Shown here one piece after another: positions 54,301-60,699 of a DNA stretch of 64,000 nt. Numbering within the stretch: the first letter of the stretch is position 1; every line of letters begins with the position of its first letter. A program made the translations under genes and the position numbers. The notes under the pieces were generated by a model. It ran no database searches. It was not told the DNA's origin and worked only from the letters and a program-made list of their open reading frames with translations. Location: assembly GCA_964242335.1 (NCBI GenBank), contig CAXTAY010000020.1:1-64000 (forward strand). Reading direction: 5' to 3'. Source of the DNA: Lichenicoccus sp964242335 (GTDB lineage Bacteria; Pseudomonadota; Alphaproteobacteria; Acetobacterales; Acetobacteraceae).

Positions 54301-54399
54301 GAAGGCCTGCTGCGCCCGCCCCTGCGCCCAGCTCAGCCAGTCGGCGCGATCCGCCTCGCCGACCGCGGCCGGCGGTTCAGCCGCGGGCCGCCGTGTCAG
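51355..54399 (-). CDS. Two-domain glycosyltransferase (GT2 plus GT4-like) with helical N-terminus
   Basis: About 1,014 aa. Residues ~10-110 are TPR-like helices ('WLSWAQGRAQQAFLEGRLAG'). A beta-rich linker follows. A GT2 domain starts near residue 335: 'FDVVIPVFRHLRRTLDCIDS', 'RIVVVDDASPEPAL', 'NRGFPASANAGIAACGRRDA' and 'LLLNSDTLVAGDWTAALREA'. From ~615 a GT-B enzyme follows ('AVLLITHDEAGGVERVVRAR', 'DVHLHDYAWFCARIALVG', 'RICVIGGIGMEKGYEVL', 'LPSIWPETWCFTLGVAWRAG'). No ATG, GTG or TTG lies near the end of the Sel1 gene; the CTG at 54399 overlaps its stop as CTGA, and I take that as the start. The frame stays open to 55728, but that part is shadow of the Sel1 gene. Confidence 0.82.
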   Translation of the reverse strand: MTRRPAAEPPAAVGEADRADWLSWAQGRAQQAFLEGRLAGERGDAAAARRWLERARRISGGAVPVDVALALARLGTGDAAAAIRLLRDLLRRFDFREGWTAMAAAHRARGEPDAAAQALARALGRHAPDPATWAIMGRIASAAMWPGWCGLSGEGRLLIDGADGFAEPGRYDIRLDGEALRGGLPPHWRQGQSLTVSCRGAPLLGSPLDVRSILRSEGFVEAAGGALSGWLWHPGEPERVPLLTVLGADGSRREVGLEAFAERVDSDIPLARPRRLFLPAAELPPGPVQLLAEDGGALIGSPLDPGLLLRLSRRRRAAGASLPAVGAAVRPPNPDFDVVIPVFRHLRRTLDCIDSVRATIPPASRIVVVDDASPEPALSEALQRLAEEGAILLIRHAVNRGFPASANAGIAACGRRDALLLNSDTLVAGDWTAALREAVYAAPGIGTATPLSNDASILSYPEHRAGNPVPDLAETRRLMAFARAANRGRGAIDVPTGHGFCWYLRRDCLDQAGTLREDLFAQGYGEENEFCLRARALGWRHVGVPDAFVGHTGHVSFAAARRALMARNLAILERLHPGYGAEIEAHVAADPLAPARRRIDRLRFAAGRAASPRAVLLITHDEAGGVERVVRARALALAARGIRPIVLRPRGEACLVDVPQPDDRLAADGEATEGRRFPNLLYVLPREIDRLLALLAPEGLLHAEWHHLLGHHPALRTLCRRLAIPYDVHLHDYAWFCARIALVGPSGRYCGEPDLAGCESCIAVQGSNLGEAISPASLLRRSAAELAEARRVFAPSDDAARRIARHFPAVRPVVVPWEDDAPALPLARFADPDPAPPALLARSPERTRICVIGGIGMEKGYEVLLACLLDARARALALDFVVVGHTPDDEALLEAGCLDVTGAYREGEAVALVRAQCCDLAFLPSIWPETWCFTLGVAWRAGLAVAAFDIGAQAERIRRTGRGAVLPLGLPVAAVNDALQRLGGFREAAGREPAVGRPHAAAPSGDGVPSRMLS

Positions 54400-56213
54400 T
54401 GGCCCGCCCCGGCATGCGCGACCTCCTCGGCCTTGCTGTCGAGCGCCGCCGCGGCACCCGCGGCGGCACCCGACCCCTGGCCGAGGCGCGCCAGCTCGGC
54501 GTCGGCCTGGCTGATGCCCTGCGCCCGCGCCCGCTGCAGCCAGAGCCGCGCGTCGGCGAGGTCGGTGTCGCCGGCGAGGCCGCGCGACAGGTAGCGGCCG
54601 AGCATCAGCTGCGCCATCGCGTGACCGCGCTCGGCGGCGCGACGGAAATAGCCCTGCGCCCGCTTGCGGTCCTCCGGCACCTCGTGGCCGCCGCCATGCA
54701 TCGCACCGGAGGAGAACAGCGCGTTGATGTGGCCCTGTGCGGCGGCGCGCTCGAACATCTCCAGCGCCGCCGCATGGTCGCGTGGGCCGCCGCGTCCGCC
54801 GAGCAGCAGCTCGGCATAGGCCACCTGGGCGTCCGCCATGCCGCTCTCGGCGGCACGCGCGATCCAGACCCTGCCCTCCTTGAGGTCGATCTCGATGCCG
54901 CGGCCCTCGGTCAGCATGCGGCCGTACCAGTACTGGGCGTGCACGACGCCGTCGGCGGCGCGTCGCAGCCAGATCGCCGCCTTGCGCTCGTCGCGCTCGA
55001 CGCCGACGCCCTCGGCCAGGCAGACGCCGAAATTGAACGCGGCGACCAGATCGCCGGTGCTCGCGGCGCGCTCGAAGCGCTCCCGCGCCGCGATGCGATC
55101 GGCTTCCAGCCCGGCGCCCGCCATCACCAGGTTGGCGAGGTCGATATGGGCGGCCTCGTCGCCGCCCTCGGCGGAGCGGCGGAACCAGCGTGCCGCCTCG
55201 TCGGGATCGCGCTGCACGCCGGCGCCGGTCAGGTAGAGCGAGCCCAGCGCGCGCGCCGCGGCGGCGTGCCCCTGCGCCGCGGCGCGACCGTACCAGGTCG
55301 CGGCCTCGGCGTAGTTCGGCGGCAGGTCGCCGCCTCGGGCATAGAGGTCGCCGATCAGCGCCGCCGCCTCGTGGTCGCCGGCGAGTGCTGCCCGGCGCAG
55401 CCAGGATTCGCCCTGGGTGACGTCGCGCTGCACGCCGCGCCCCTCCATCAGCGCCAGGCCGTAGCGGGCCTGGCCGGAGCGCACCCCCTTCTCGGCCGCC
55501 TGGCGATACAGGCCGGTCGCCGCCTGCAGGTCCTGCTTCACCCCGGCACCGCGCTCGGTCATCACGCCGAGCAGGTACATCGCCGTCGCCAGGCCGCCGG
55601 CAGCGGCCCGCGTCAGCTCCGCCGCCGCCTTGGCCTGCGCCTCGGCGTCGTCCTCGCGCGCCAGCAGCGCCAGGCCGAGGCCGAGCGAGCCCTGCGAGCA
55701 GCCGGCGTCGGCGGAGCGGCGATACCACTGGCCCGCCTGCTCGAGGTCGCGCATCGCCTCCGGGCCGGAGGTCAGGATGTAGCCGTACAGCGCCTGGCCG
55801 TCCGGCGAGCCGGCCTCGGCGGCGCTGCGCGCCCAGCGTGCCGCCTGCTCGTAGTCCGGCTTGGCCTCTGCCTGGGTGGGGCCGGCGGCGAACAGCGTGC
55901 TGCTGACGCTGCCGGTGTTGCCGAGGCCGAACAGGTGCAGGGTGGCGAGCACGAACTGCGCCTCGACCCAGCCCGCCTCGGCGGCGCGCTGCATCCAGCG
56001 TGCGCCCTCCTCGCGGCTGATCGGCACCCCGGTGCCGTCCAGGTAGGCGCGGCCGACGCGGAACTGCGCTTCCGGTATCCCGGCGGCGGCGGCGGCGCTG
56101 AGCGGGGCGAAGGCGCGTCCCGGCTGTCCGGCCTCGATCAGGCTGGAGGCGTAGACGAGCTTCGCCTTCGCCGAGAACAACGAGGCCAGACGTTGACTTA
56201 GGAGACTGGCCAT
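54396..56213 (-). CDS. Sel1-repeat (SLR) protein
   Basis: 605 aa built almost wholly of ~36-residue Sel1-like repeats, about 13-14 of them (e.g. 'AQFRVGRAYLDGTGV', 'ARWMQRAAEAGWVEAQFVLA', 'AARWFRRSAEGGDEAAHIDL'). No signal peptide or membrane segment is evident; the start 'MASLLSQRLASLFSAKAK' is amphipathic. SLR proteins act as scaffolds in signalling and secretion. The tail after the repeats (~570-605) is Ala/Gly-rich. It lies between hlyD-like and glycosyltransferase genes in the operon and shares a CTGA overlap with the latter, so a scaffold linking export and glycosylation is a fair guess but unproven. Confidence 0.88.
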   Translation of the reverse strand: MASLLSQRLASLFSAKAKLVYASSLIEAGQPGRAFAPLSAAAAAGIPEAQFRVGRAYLDGTGVPISREEGARWMQRAAEAGWVEAQFVLATLHLFGLGNTGSVSSTLFAAGPTQAEAKPDYEQAARWARSAAEAGSPDGQALYGYILTSGPEAMRDLEQAGQWYRRSADAGCSQGSLGLGLALLAREDDAEAQAKAAAELTRAAAGGLATAMYLLGVMTERGAGVKQDLQAATGLYRQAAEKGVRSGQARYGLALMEGRGVQRDVTQGESWLRRAALAGDHEAAALIGDLYARGGDLPPNYAEAATWYGRAAAQGHAAAARALGSLYLTGAGVQRDPDEAARWFRRSAEGGDEAAHIDLANLVMAGAGLEADRIAARERFERAASTGDLVAAFNFGVCLAEGVGVERDERKAAIWLRRAADGVVHAQYWYGRMLTEGRGIEIDLKEGRVWIARAAESGMADAQVAYAELLLGGRGGPRDHAAALEMFERAAAQGHINALFSSGAMHGGGHEVPEDRKRAQGYFRRAAERGHAMAQLMLGRYLSRGLAGDTDLADARLWLQRARAQGISQADAELARLGQGSGAAAGAAAALDSKAEEVAHAGAGH

Positions 56214-56297
56214 CGGAGCCGGGCTATCCTCGAGGTCACGGAGGCGGTGCTTGGCGGCAGAGATGGGGATCTCGCCGCCGCACCTCCAGAGGGGGCA

Positions 56298-57743
56298 TCA
56301 GGGCTCGCGCATGCCCTCGGTCGCGACCGGCAGCACGGTGCTCAGCAGGTAGCGCAGGATGGTGCGCTTGCCGACCTTGATGTCGGCGGTCACCGGCATG
56401 CCCGGAGTCGGGTGGAAGTAGTTCGGCACGCCGTGCAGGGTGTAGCGGTTCACCCGCAGCCTGATGCGGTAGAAGGTGTCGCCGCCGCCCGCGACCGGGG
56501 CGTCGTTGGCAGCACCGTTCGCGGCCGCCTGTCCGCCGCTGTCCTTGGTGAAGCTGTCGGCGCTGACGTTGCGCACCGTCGCCTCGGCGCCGCCGTACTG
56601 GGTGTAGGTGAAGGTCGCGAACTTGATCAGCGCCGGGTCGCCGAGCTTCACGTAGCCGGACTCCGTGCCCTTCAGCTTGGCCTCGACCTCGAGCGGCGCG
56701 TCGAGCGGCACCATCGAGATGAACTGGCTGCCGGGGCTGAGCACCGAGCCGATCGAGACCTTGGCGATGGTCAGCACGACGGCGTCGGCCTGGGCGCGCA
56801 TCACCACCAGGCTCTGCCGCAGCACCGCCTTGTCCAGGTCGCCCTTGGCCTCGTAGTACTTGTGCTGGGCCTCGGTCAGGTCCTGGTAGACCTGCGCCTT
56901 CCAGTTCTGCACGAAGCCCTCTTCCTCGGCGACCATCGCGTCGAGCTTGTTCTGGGCGCCGGCCGCGCTCTGCTGCGCGGTGATCTGCGAGCGCTCCACC
57001 TCCATCAGGTCGTCCTGCGACGAGATCGAGGACAGCCGGCTGCCGACATGGTCGCGCTGCAGCTGCACCCGCATGTTGTGCACGTCCGAGGCGAGCCTCA
57101 CCCGGCCGGCATACATCGCGGCCGAGGCGCGGAACGCCATGGTGTCGCTCTTCAGGGAGGCGATCTGCTGGGTGTAGTTCAGCAGCTTGTCCTTGAACTC
57201 GGCCTGCCGGCGCATGAAGATCGCGGCCTCCGCGGTGGAGGCAGGATTGGCCAGGTCGGGCCGGTAGTCGCTGCCCGACGCCTCGGCCTGCAGCCGCTCG
57301 ATCTGCGCGCCGTAGGCCTGCGACTGCTGCTGCATGTTGGTCGCATCCGCCCCGGTCATGGTCGGGTCGAGATGCGCGAGAACCTGTCCCTTGTGGACGA
57401 GGTCGCCCTCCTTGACGTCGATCGACTTGACGATCGAGGTCTCCAGCGGCTGCACCAGCAGGGTCGCCGAGGTCGAGACCAGCTGGCCCTGCGTGGTGAC
57501 GACGCGGTCGAGCGGGAAGACGCCCATCACGATCATCATCGCCACCGCCATGGAGGCGATCACCCAGAGCATGTACTGCGCCATCGGTCGCGGCGGCATC
57601 GCCACCAGCGCCGCACTCGGCGAGTTGAACTCCAGCAGCTCCTGCGGCATGTCGTCGTCGCTGTCGAGGCGACGGCTGGCGCGACGGCTGCCGCGACGCG
57701 ACGGCCCGCGGGCGCCGGCCGGGATGATCTCGGTGCCGCTCAT
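56298..57743 (-). CDS. HlyD-family type I secretion periplasmic adaptor
   Basis: 481 aa from ATG 57743, four bases after the stop of the ABC gene. A basic cytoplasmic start is followed by one membrane segment ('YMLWVIASMAVAMMIVMGVF', about 55-75), then the split lipoyl domain with 'TLLVQPLETSIVKSIDVKEG' and 'VLSPGSQFISMVPLDAPLEV'. A long coiled-coil (about 130-330) and the C-terminal 'FHPTPGMPVTADIKVGKRTI', the family signature, complete it. It would join the inner-membrane ATPase to a TolC-like channel. A small insert rich in Gly/Ala/Asn ('GGQAAANGAANDAPVAGGG') lies in the C-terminal beta region. No TolC gene is nearby. Confidence 0.92.
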   Translation of the reverse strand: MSGTEIIPAGARGPSRRGSRRASRRLDSDDDMPQELLEFNSPSAALVAMPPRPMAQYMLWVIASMAVAMMIVMGVFPLDRVVTTQGQLVSTSATLLVQPLETSIVKSIDVKEGDLVHKGQVLAHLDPTMTGADATNMQQQSQAYGAQIERLQAEASGSDYRPDLANPASTAEAAIFMRRQAEFKDKLLNYTQQIASLKSDTMAFRASAAMYAGRVRLASDVHNMRVQLQRDHVGSRLSSISSQDDLMEVERSQITAQQSAAGAQNKLDAMVAEEEGFVQNWKAQVYQDLTEAQHKYYEAKGDLDKAVLRQSLVVMRAQADAVVLTIAKVSIGSVLSPGSQFISMVPLDAPLEVEAKLKGTESGYVKLGDPALIKFATFTYTQYGGAEATVRNVSADSFTKDSGGQAAANGAANDAPVAGGGDTFYRIRLRVNRYTLHGVPNYFHPTPGMPVTADIKVGKRTILRYLLSTVLPVATEGMREP

Positions 57744-57747
57744 CGTC

Positions 57748-59997
57748 TCAGTCTCCTTCGGCCAGCAGCGGCGCCGGACCGGCATGGCGTTCCGGGTTCA
57801 TGTGCCGGGTCTGCTGCATCCAGAGCTGGCGATAGATCGCGCAGCGCTCGAGCAGCACGTGATGCGGCGCGATATCCTCGACGCGGCCGCGCTCCATCAC
57901 CAGGATCTGGTCGCAATCGACGAGCGACGACAGCCGGTGCGAGACGATCACCATCGTGCGCCCCTTGCTGATCCGCTTCAGGTTGGCGTTGACCAGCGCC
58001 TCGGATTCCGGGTCGAGCGCCGAGGTGGCCTCGTCGAGGATCATCAGCTTGGGGTCGGTGATCACCGCGCGCGCGATCGCGAGGCGCTGCTTCTGGCCGC
58101 CCGAGATGTTGGTCGAGCCCTCCTCGATCCAGGTCTCGTAGCCGCTCGGCATACGCTCGATGAACTCCTCGGCACCGGCGAGGCGGGCGGCGCGCACCGC
58201 GTCCTCCAGCGTCAGGCCGGGACGGTTGGCGGTGATGTTGTCGCGTATGGTGCCGCGGAACAGGAAGTTGTCCTGCAGCACCACGCCGAACGACTTGCGC
58301 AGGTGGGTCAGGTTGATCTCTCGCAGGTCGATGCCGTCCAGCTTGAGGAAGCCGGTATAGTTGCGGCTGACGCCCTGCAGCAGGCGGGTCAGGGTGGACT
58401 TGCCCGAGCCGCTGCGCCCCACCACGCCGAGCATGGTGCCGGCCGGGATGTCGAAGCTGACCTCGTCGAGCGCCTTGGTCGAGGCGCCGGGATAGGTGAA
58501 CATCACGTCCTGGAACGACAGCGCGCCCATGATCCGCGGTCGCATGCCGTTGGTCAGGGCGCGGGTCTCGGTCGGCTGGTTCAGCACCGAGCCGGCCTCG
58601 CCGAGGGCCGCGCGTATGTCGGTGAACTCCTCCAGCAGCTTGGCCAGGCTGACCAGCGGCTGGGCGACGCGGCCGCCGAGCATCATGAAGGCGACCAGCC
58701 CACCGGCGCCGAGCGAGCTCGAGCCGGTGAGCAGCAGGTAGGCGCCGACCAGGATCACGCCGCGGCTGATGAACATCTCGATCGGGCTGGCCAGCGTCGA
58801 GGGCCAGTTCGCCAGCCGTCCGGCCTCGAGCTTGGCGCGCACCACGTCGGCGGTCGCGACGTCCCACTCGGTGCGGCGCGACGGCTCCAGGGCGAGGGTC
58901 TTGAGCGTGCGTATGCCGGCGACGGACTCGTAGAGGATGCTGGCGCGCCGCATCTCGGCGTTGATCACGCGGCCGACCAGGCGTGCCACCGGGCCGATGA
59001 AGATCACCACGATCAGGCCGATCAGGCCGGCCGCGGCCAGCGTCATCCAGGCCAGCGTGGTGCTCATCACGAACAGGAACGGCAGGATCACCATCAGGCT
59101 GAACATGTCGAGGAAGGTGCTCATCAGCTTGCCGGTGATGAAGTCGCGCACCTTGTAGATCGACGACACCTTGCCGATCACGTTGCCGGCCTGCTGGCGC
59201 TCGAAGAACTCGAGCGGCAGCGACAGCAGCCGGCCGAACACCACCAGCGCGATGCGGCTGTCGAGCCGCGTCGACAGCACCAGCACGATCTCGCGCCGGC
59301 CGAAGCTGAGCAGCGTCTCGTAGAAGGTCAGGGTGATGATGATCGCCGAGATCGAGACCAGCGTCGACATCGAGTGGTGGTTCACCACCTTGTCGATCAC
59401 CTGCATCACGATCAGGGCGGGGAAGATGGTCAGCAGGCTGAGCACCACCGAGGCGATCGAGATGTCGCGCAGCGACTTCTTCTCGCGCAGCACCATGCGG
59501 GTGAGCCAGCCGATGTTGATCGGCGCTTCCGCCTCGGACTGGTTGCGGCTGCGCGCCACCAGCACGACGTCGCCGTTCCAGACCTGCGACAGGCGCAGCT
59601 CGTCGACCGCGACCGGGGTGTCGCCGTCGCTACCCATCGGGTCGCGCAGCCAGACCACGCCGCGGCCGGGATCGGCGCCGACCAGCAGCGCCGCCGAGCC
59701 GTCCTTGAACATCAGCGCGAACGGCGGCGTGTCGTGCATGCGCACCAGGTAGCGCCACTTCAGGCGCATCGCGCGCGCCACCATGCCCTGGTCGTTGAGC
59801 CAGGTGACCAGGCTCGCCGGGGACGGCGTCACCTCGGTGATCGGGCCGCGGAAGTCGTTCGGATCGAGCTCCGCGCCATGGTAGCGCGCCGCCGCCATCA
59901 CGGCGCGCAGACGCGCCAGCCGGCCATCGACCTGCGCGGGACGCGGGGTCGCGCCCGCGGTGCCGGCGAAGTCGGCGTTGTCGTTGGGTTGAACCAC
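57748..59997 (-). CDS. Type I secretion system ATPase with cysteine-less C39-like domain
   Basis: 749 aa from GTG 59997, with GAGGAAAG about five bases upstream. Residues ~25-155 resemble a C39 peptidase but lack any cysteine, so this is the non-cleaving C39-like domain of HlyB-type exporters, which bind large RTX-like substrates with C-terminal signals. Six helices (~165-440) are followed by the ATPase: Walker A 'GRSGSGKST', signature 'NISGGQKQRLAIARA', Walker B 'LMILDEATSALD' and 'VIVSHRLSSLVDCD'. It heads the six-gene operon. The exported protein is not encoded here, so the substrate is inferred to be elsewhere in the genome. Confidence 0.92.
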   Translation of the reverse strand: MVQPNDNADFAGTAGATPRPAQVDGRLARLRAVMAAARYHGAELDPNDFRGPITEVTPSPASLVTWLNDQGMVARAMRLKWRYLVRMHDTPPFALMFKDGSAALLVGADPGRGVVWLRDPMGSDGDTPVAVDELRLSQVWNGDVVLVARSRNQSEAEAPINIGWLTRMVLREKKSLRDISIASVVLSLLTIFPALIVMQVIDKVVNHHSMSTLVSISAIIITLTFYETLLSFGRREIVLVLSTRLDSRIALVVFGRLLSLPLEFFERQQAGNVIGKVSSIYKVRDFITGKLMSTFLDMFSLMVILPFLFVMSTTLAWMTLAAAGLIGLIVVIFIGPVARLVGRVINAEMRRASILYESVAGIRTLKTLALEPSRRTEWDVATADVVRAKLEAGRLANWPSTLASPIEMFISRGVILVGAYLLLTGSSSLGAGGLVAFMMLGGRVAQPLVSLAKLLEEFTDIRAALGEAGSVLNQPTETRALTNGMRPRIMGALSFQDVMFTYPGASTKALDEVSFDIPAGTMLGVVGRSGSGKSTLTRLLQGVSRNYTGFLKLDGIDLREINLTHLRKSFGVVLQDNFLFRGTIRDNITANRPGLTLEDAVRAARLAGAEEFIERMPSGYETWIEEGSTNISGGQKQRLAIARAVITDPKLMILDEATSALDPESEALVNANLKRISKGRTMVIVSHRLSSLVDCDQILVMERGRVEDIAPHHVLLERCAIYRQLWMQQTRHMNPERHAGPAPLLAEGD

Positions 59998-60198
59998 TGG
60001 CTTTCCTCACTCGAAGCGCGTTCCTGGTCACGAACCGGGATGGCGATCGTTCCGCGCGGCAACTTGATGCAACGGACCCTTAGCATAGCGGATCTGCTAT
60101 TTCCGTAAGTTTCTGCCGCACTCTGCAAAGCGCTCGGTTAAGCTTCATCTACTTTTTGATATTCTGTGCTTAGTCAGTGATATTGTGCGGGTGTCGTT
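59998..60198. promoter_or_regulatory. AT-richer gap upstream of the secretion operon
   Basis: About 200 bp, notably lower in GC (e.g. around 60080-60190). It contains TAGCA/TGCTA arms around 60081-60099 and several A/T-rich hexamers. It should hold the promoter of the secretion/glycosyltransferase operon on the minus strand, but I could not choose a -35/-10 pair with confidence. The gene at 60199-60579 on the same strand ends here and may read through. Confidence 0.4.
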
Positions 60199-60579
60199 TC
60201 AATCTGCTTGCACGAAGTGGCCGCGGAGGAATAGGTCCGATGCCAGCAGCACGCGCAGCGCCGCTTCCTGCGGCTCCGGCAGCTGCGCCACCACGCCGCG
60301 GAAGAAGCCGATCTCGCCCCGCGCGCGTGCCTGGAACAGCCAGGTCAGCTTCGATGCTAGCGCCGACCGGCCGCCGCAGCAGCTGCAGAACCGATGCGGC
60401 AGCAGATGCGGGACGCCCGGGTCCGGCAGGCGCAGCACCGTGATCCAGCCGGCCGCTCCTTGCTGTGCATCATCCGCACGGCCGCCCTCCGGTTCGGGCA
60501 GCAGCAGCACCTGACCGGTCTCGGCGTGAAGCGGTGCCTGCCGCATGAAACGCACCGGGATGCGGGCGTCGCGGGTCAT
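60199..60579 (-). CDS. Small protein resembling the CxCC region of CobW/G3E GTPases
   Basis: 126 aa from ATG 60579. Residues 64-98 read 'FCSCCGGRSALASKLTWLFQ' followed by A-R-A-R-G-E-I-G-F-F-R-G-V-V. This matches the stretch of G3E GTPases (CobW, YjiA) after the GCxCC metal site: cysteines, a helix with a leucine and R-x-x-G pattern, then a hydrophobic strand. The P-loop and the rest of the GTPase are absent, so it cannot be a GTPase by itself. It could be a metal-binding regulator or remnant. It is divergent from metH with 120 bp between; a link to cobalamin or metal supply is speculative. Confidence 0.6.
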   Translation of the reverse strand: MTRDARIPVRFMRQAPLHAETGQVLLLPEPEGGRADDAQQGAAGWITVLRLPDPGVPHLLPHRFCSCCGGRSALASKLTWLFQARARGEIGFFRGVVAQLPEPQEAALRVLLASDLFLRGHFVQAD

Positions 60580-60699
60580 GCCTCGGCTCCGGATGCTGGA
60601 CAAGCGACCGCGCGCGGAGGAAAAACCTGCCGCGATCGCCCTCCCGCACGATATACGGGCTACCGACATACACGGGCAACCATGCCGAGGCCGCGCCGA

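Noticed and set aside
51355..55728. 1,457-codon version of the glycosyltransferase fusion
   Set aside because: The first ~440 codons lie in another frame of the Sel1 gene, which is clearly the coding frame there. I cut the gene at the CTGA overlap (54399).
57748..59997. Bacteriocin-type ABC transporter with active C39 peptidase
   Set aside because: The N-terminal domain has no cysteine, so it cannot be the double-glycine-cleaving type.
60580..60699. SAM, SAH or cobalamin riboswitch upstream of metH
   Set aside because: I looked for the conserved cores and paired elements and saw none in this 120-bp gap; a covariance-model search would decide.
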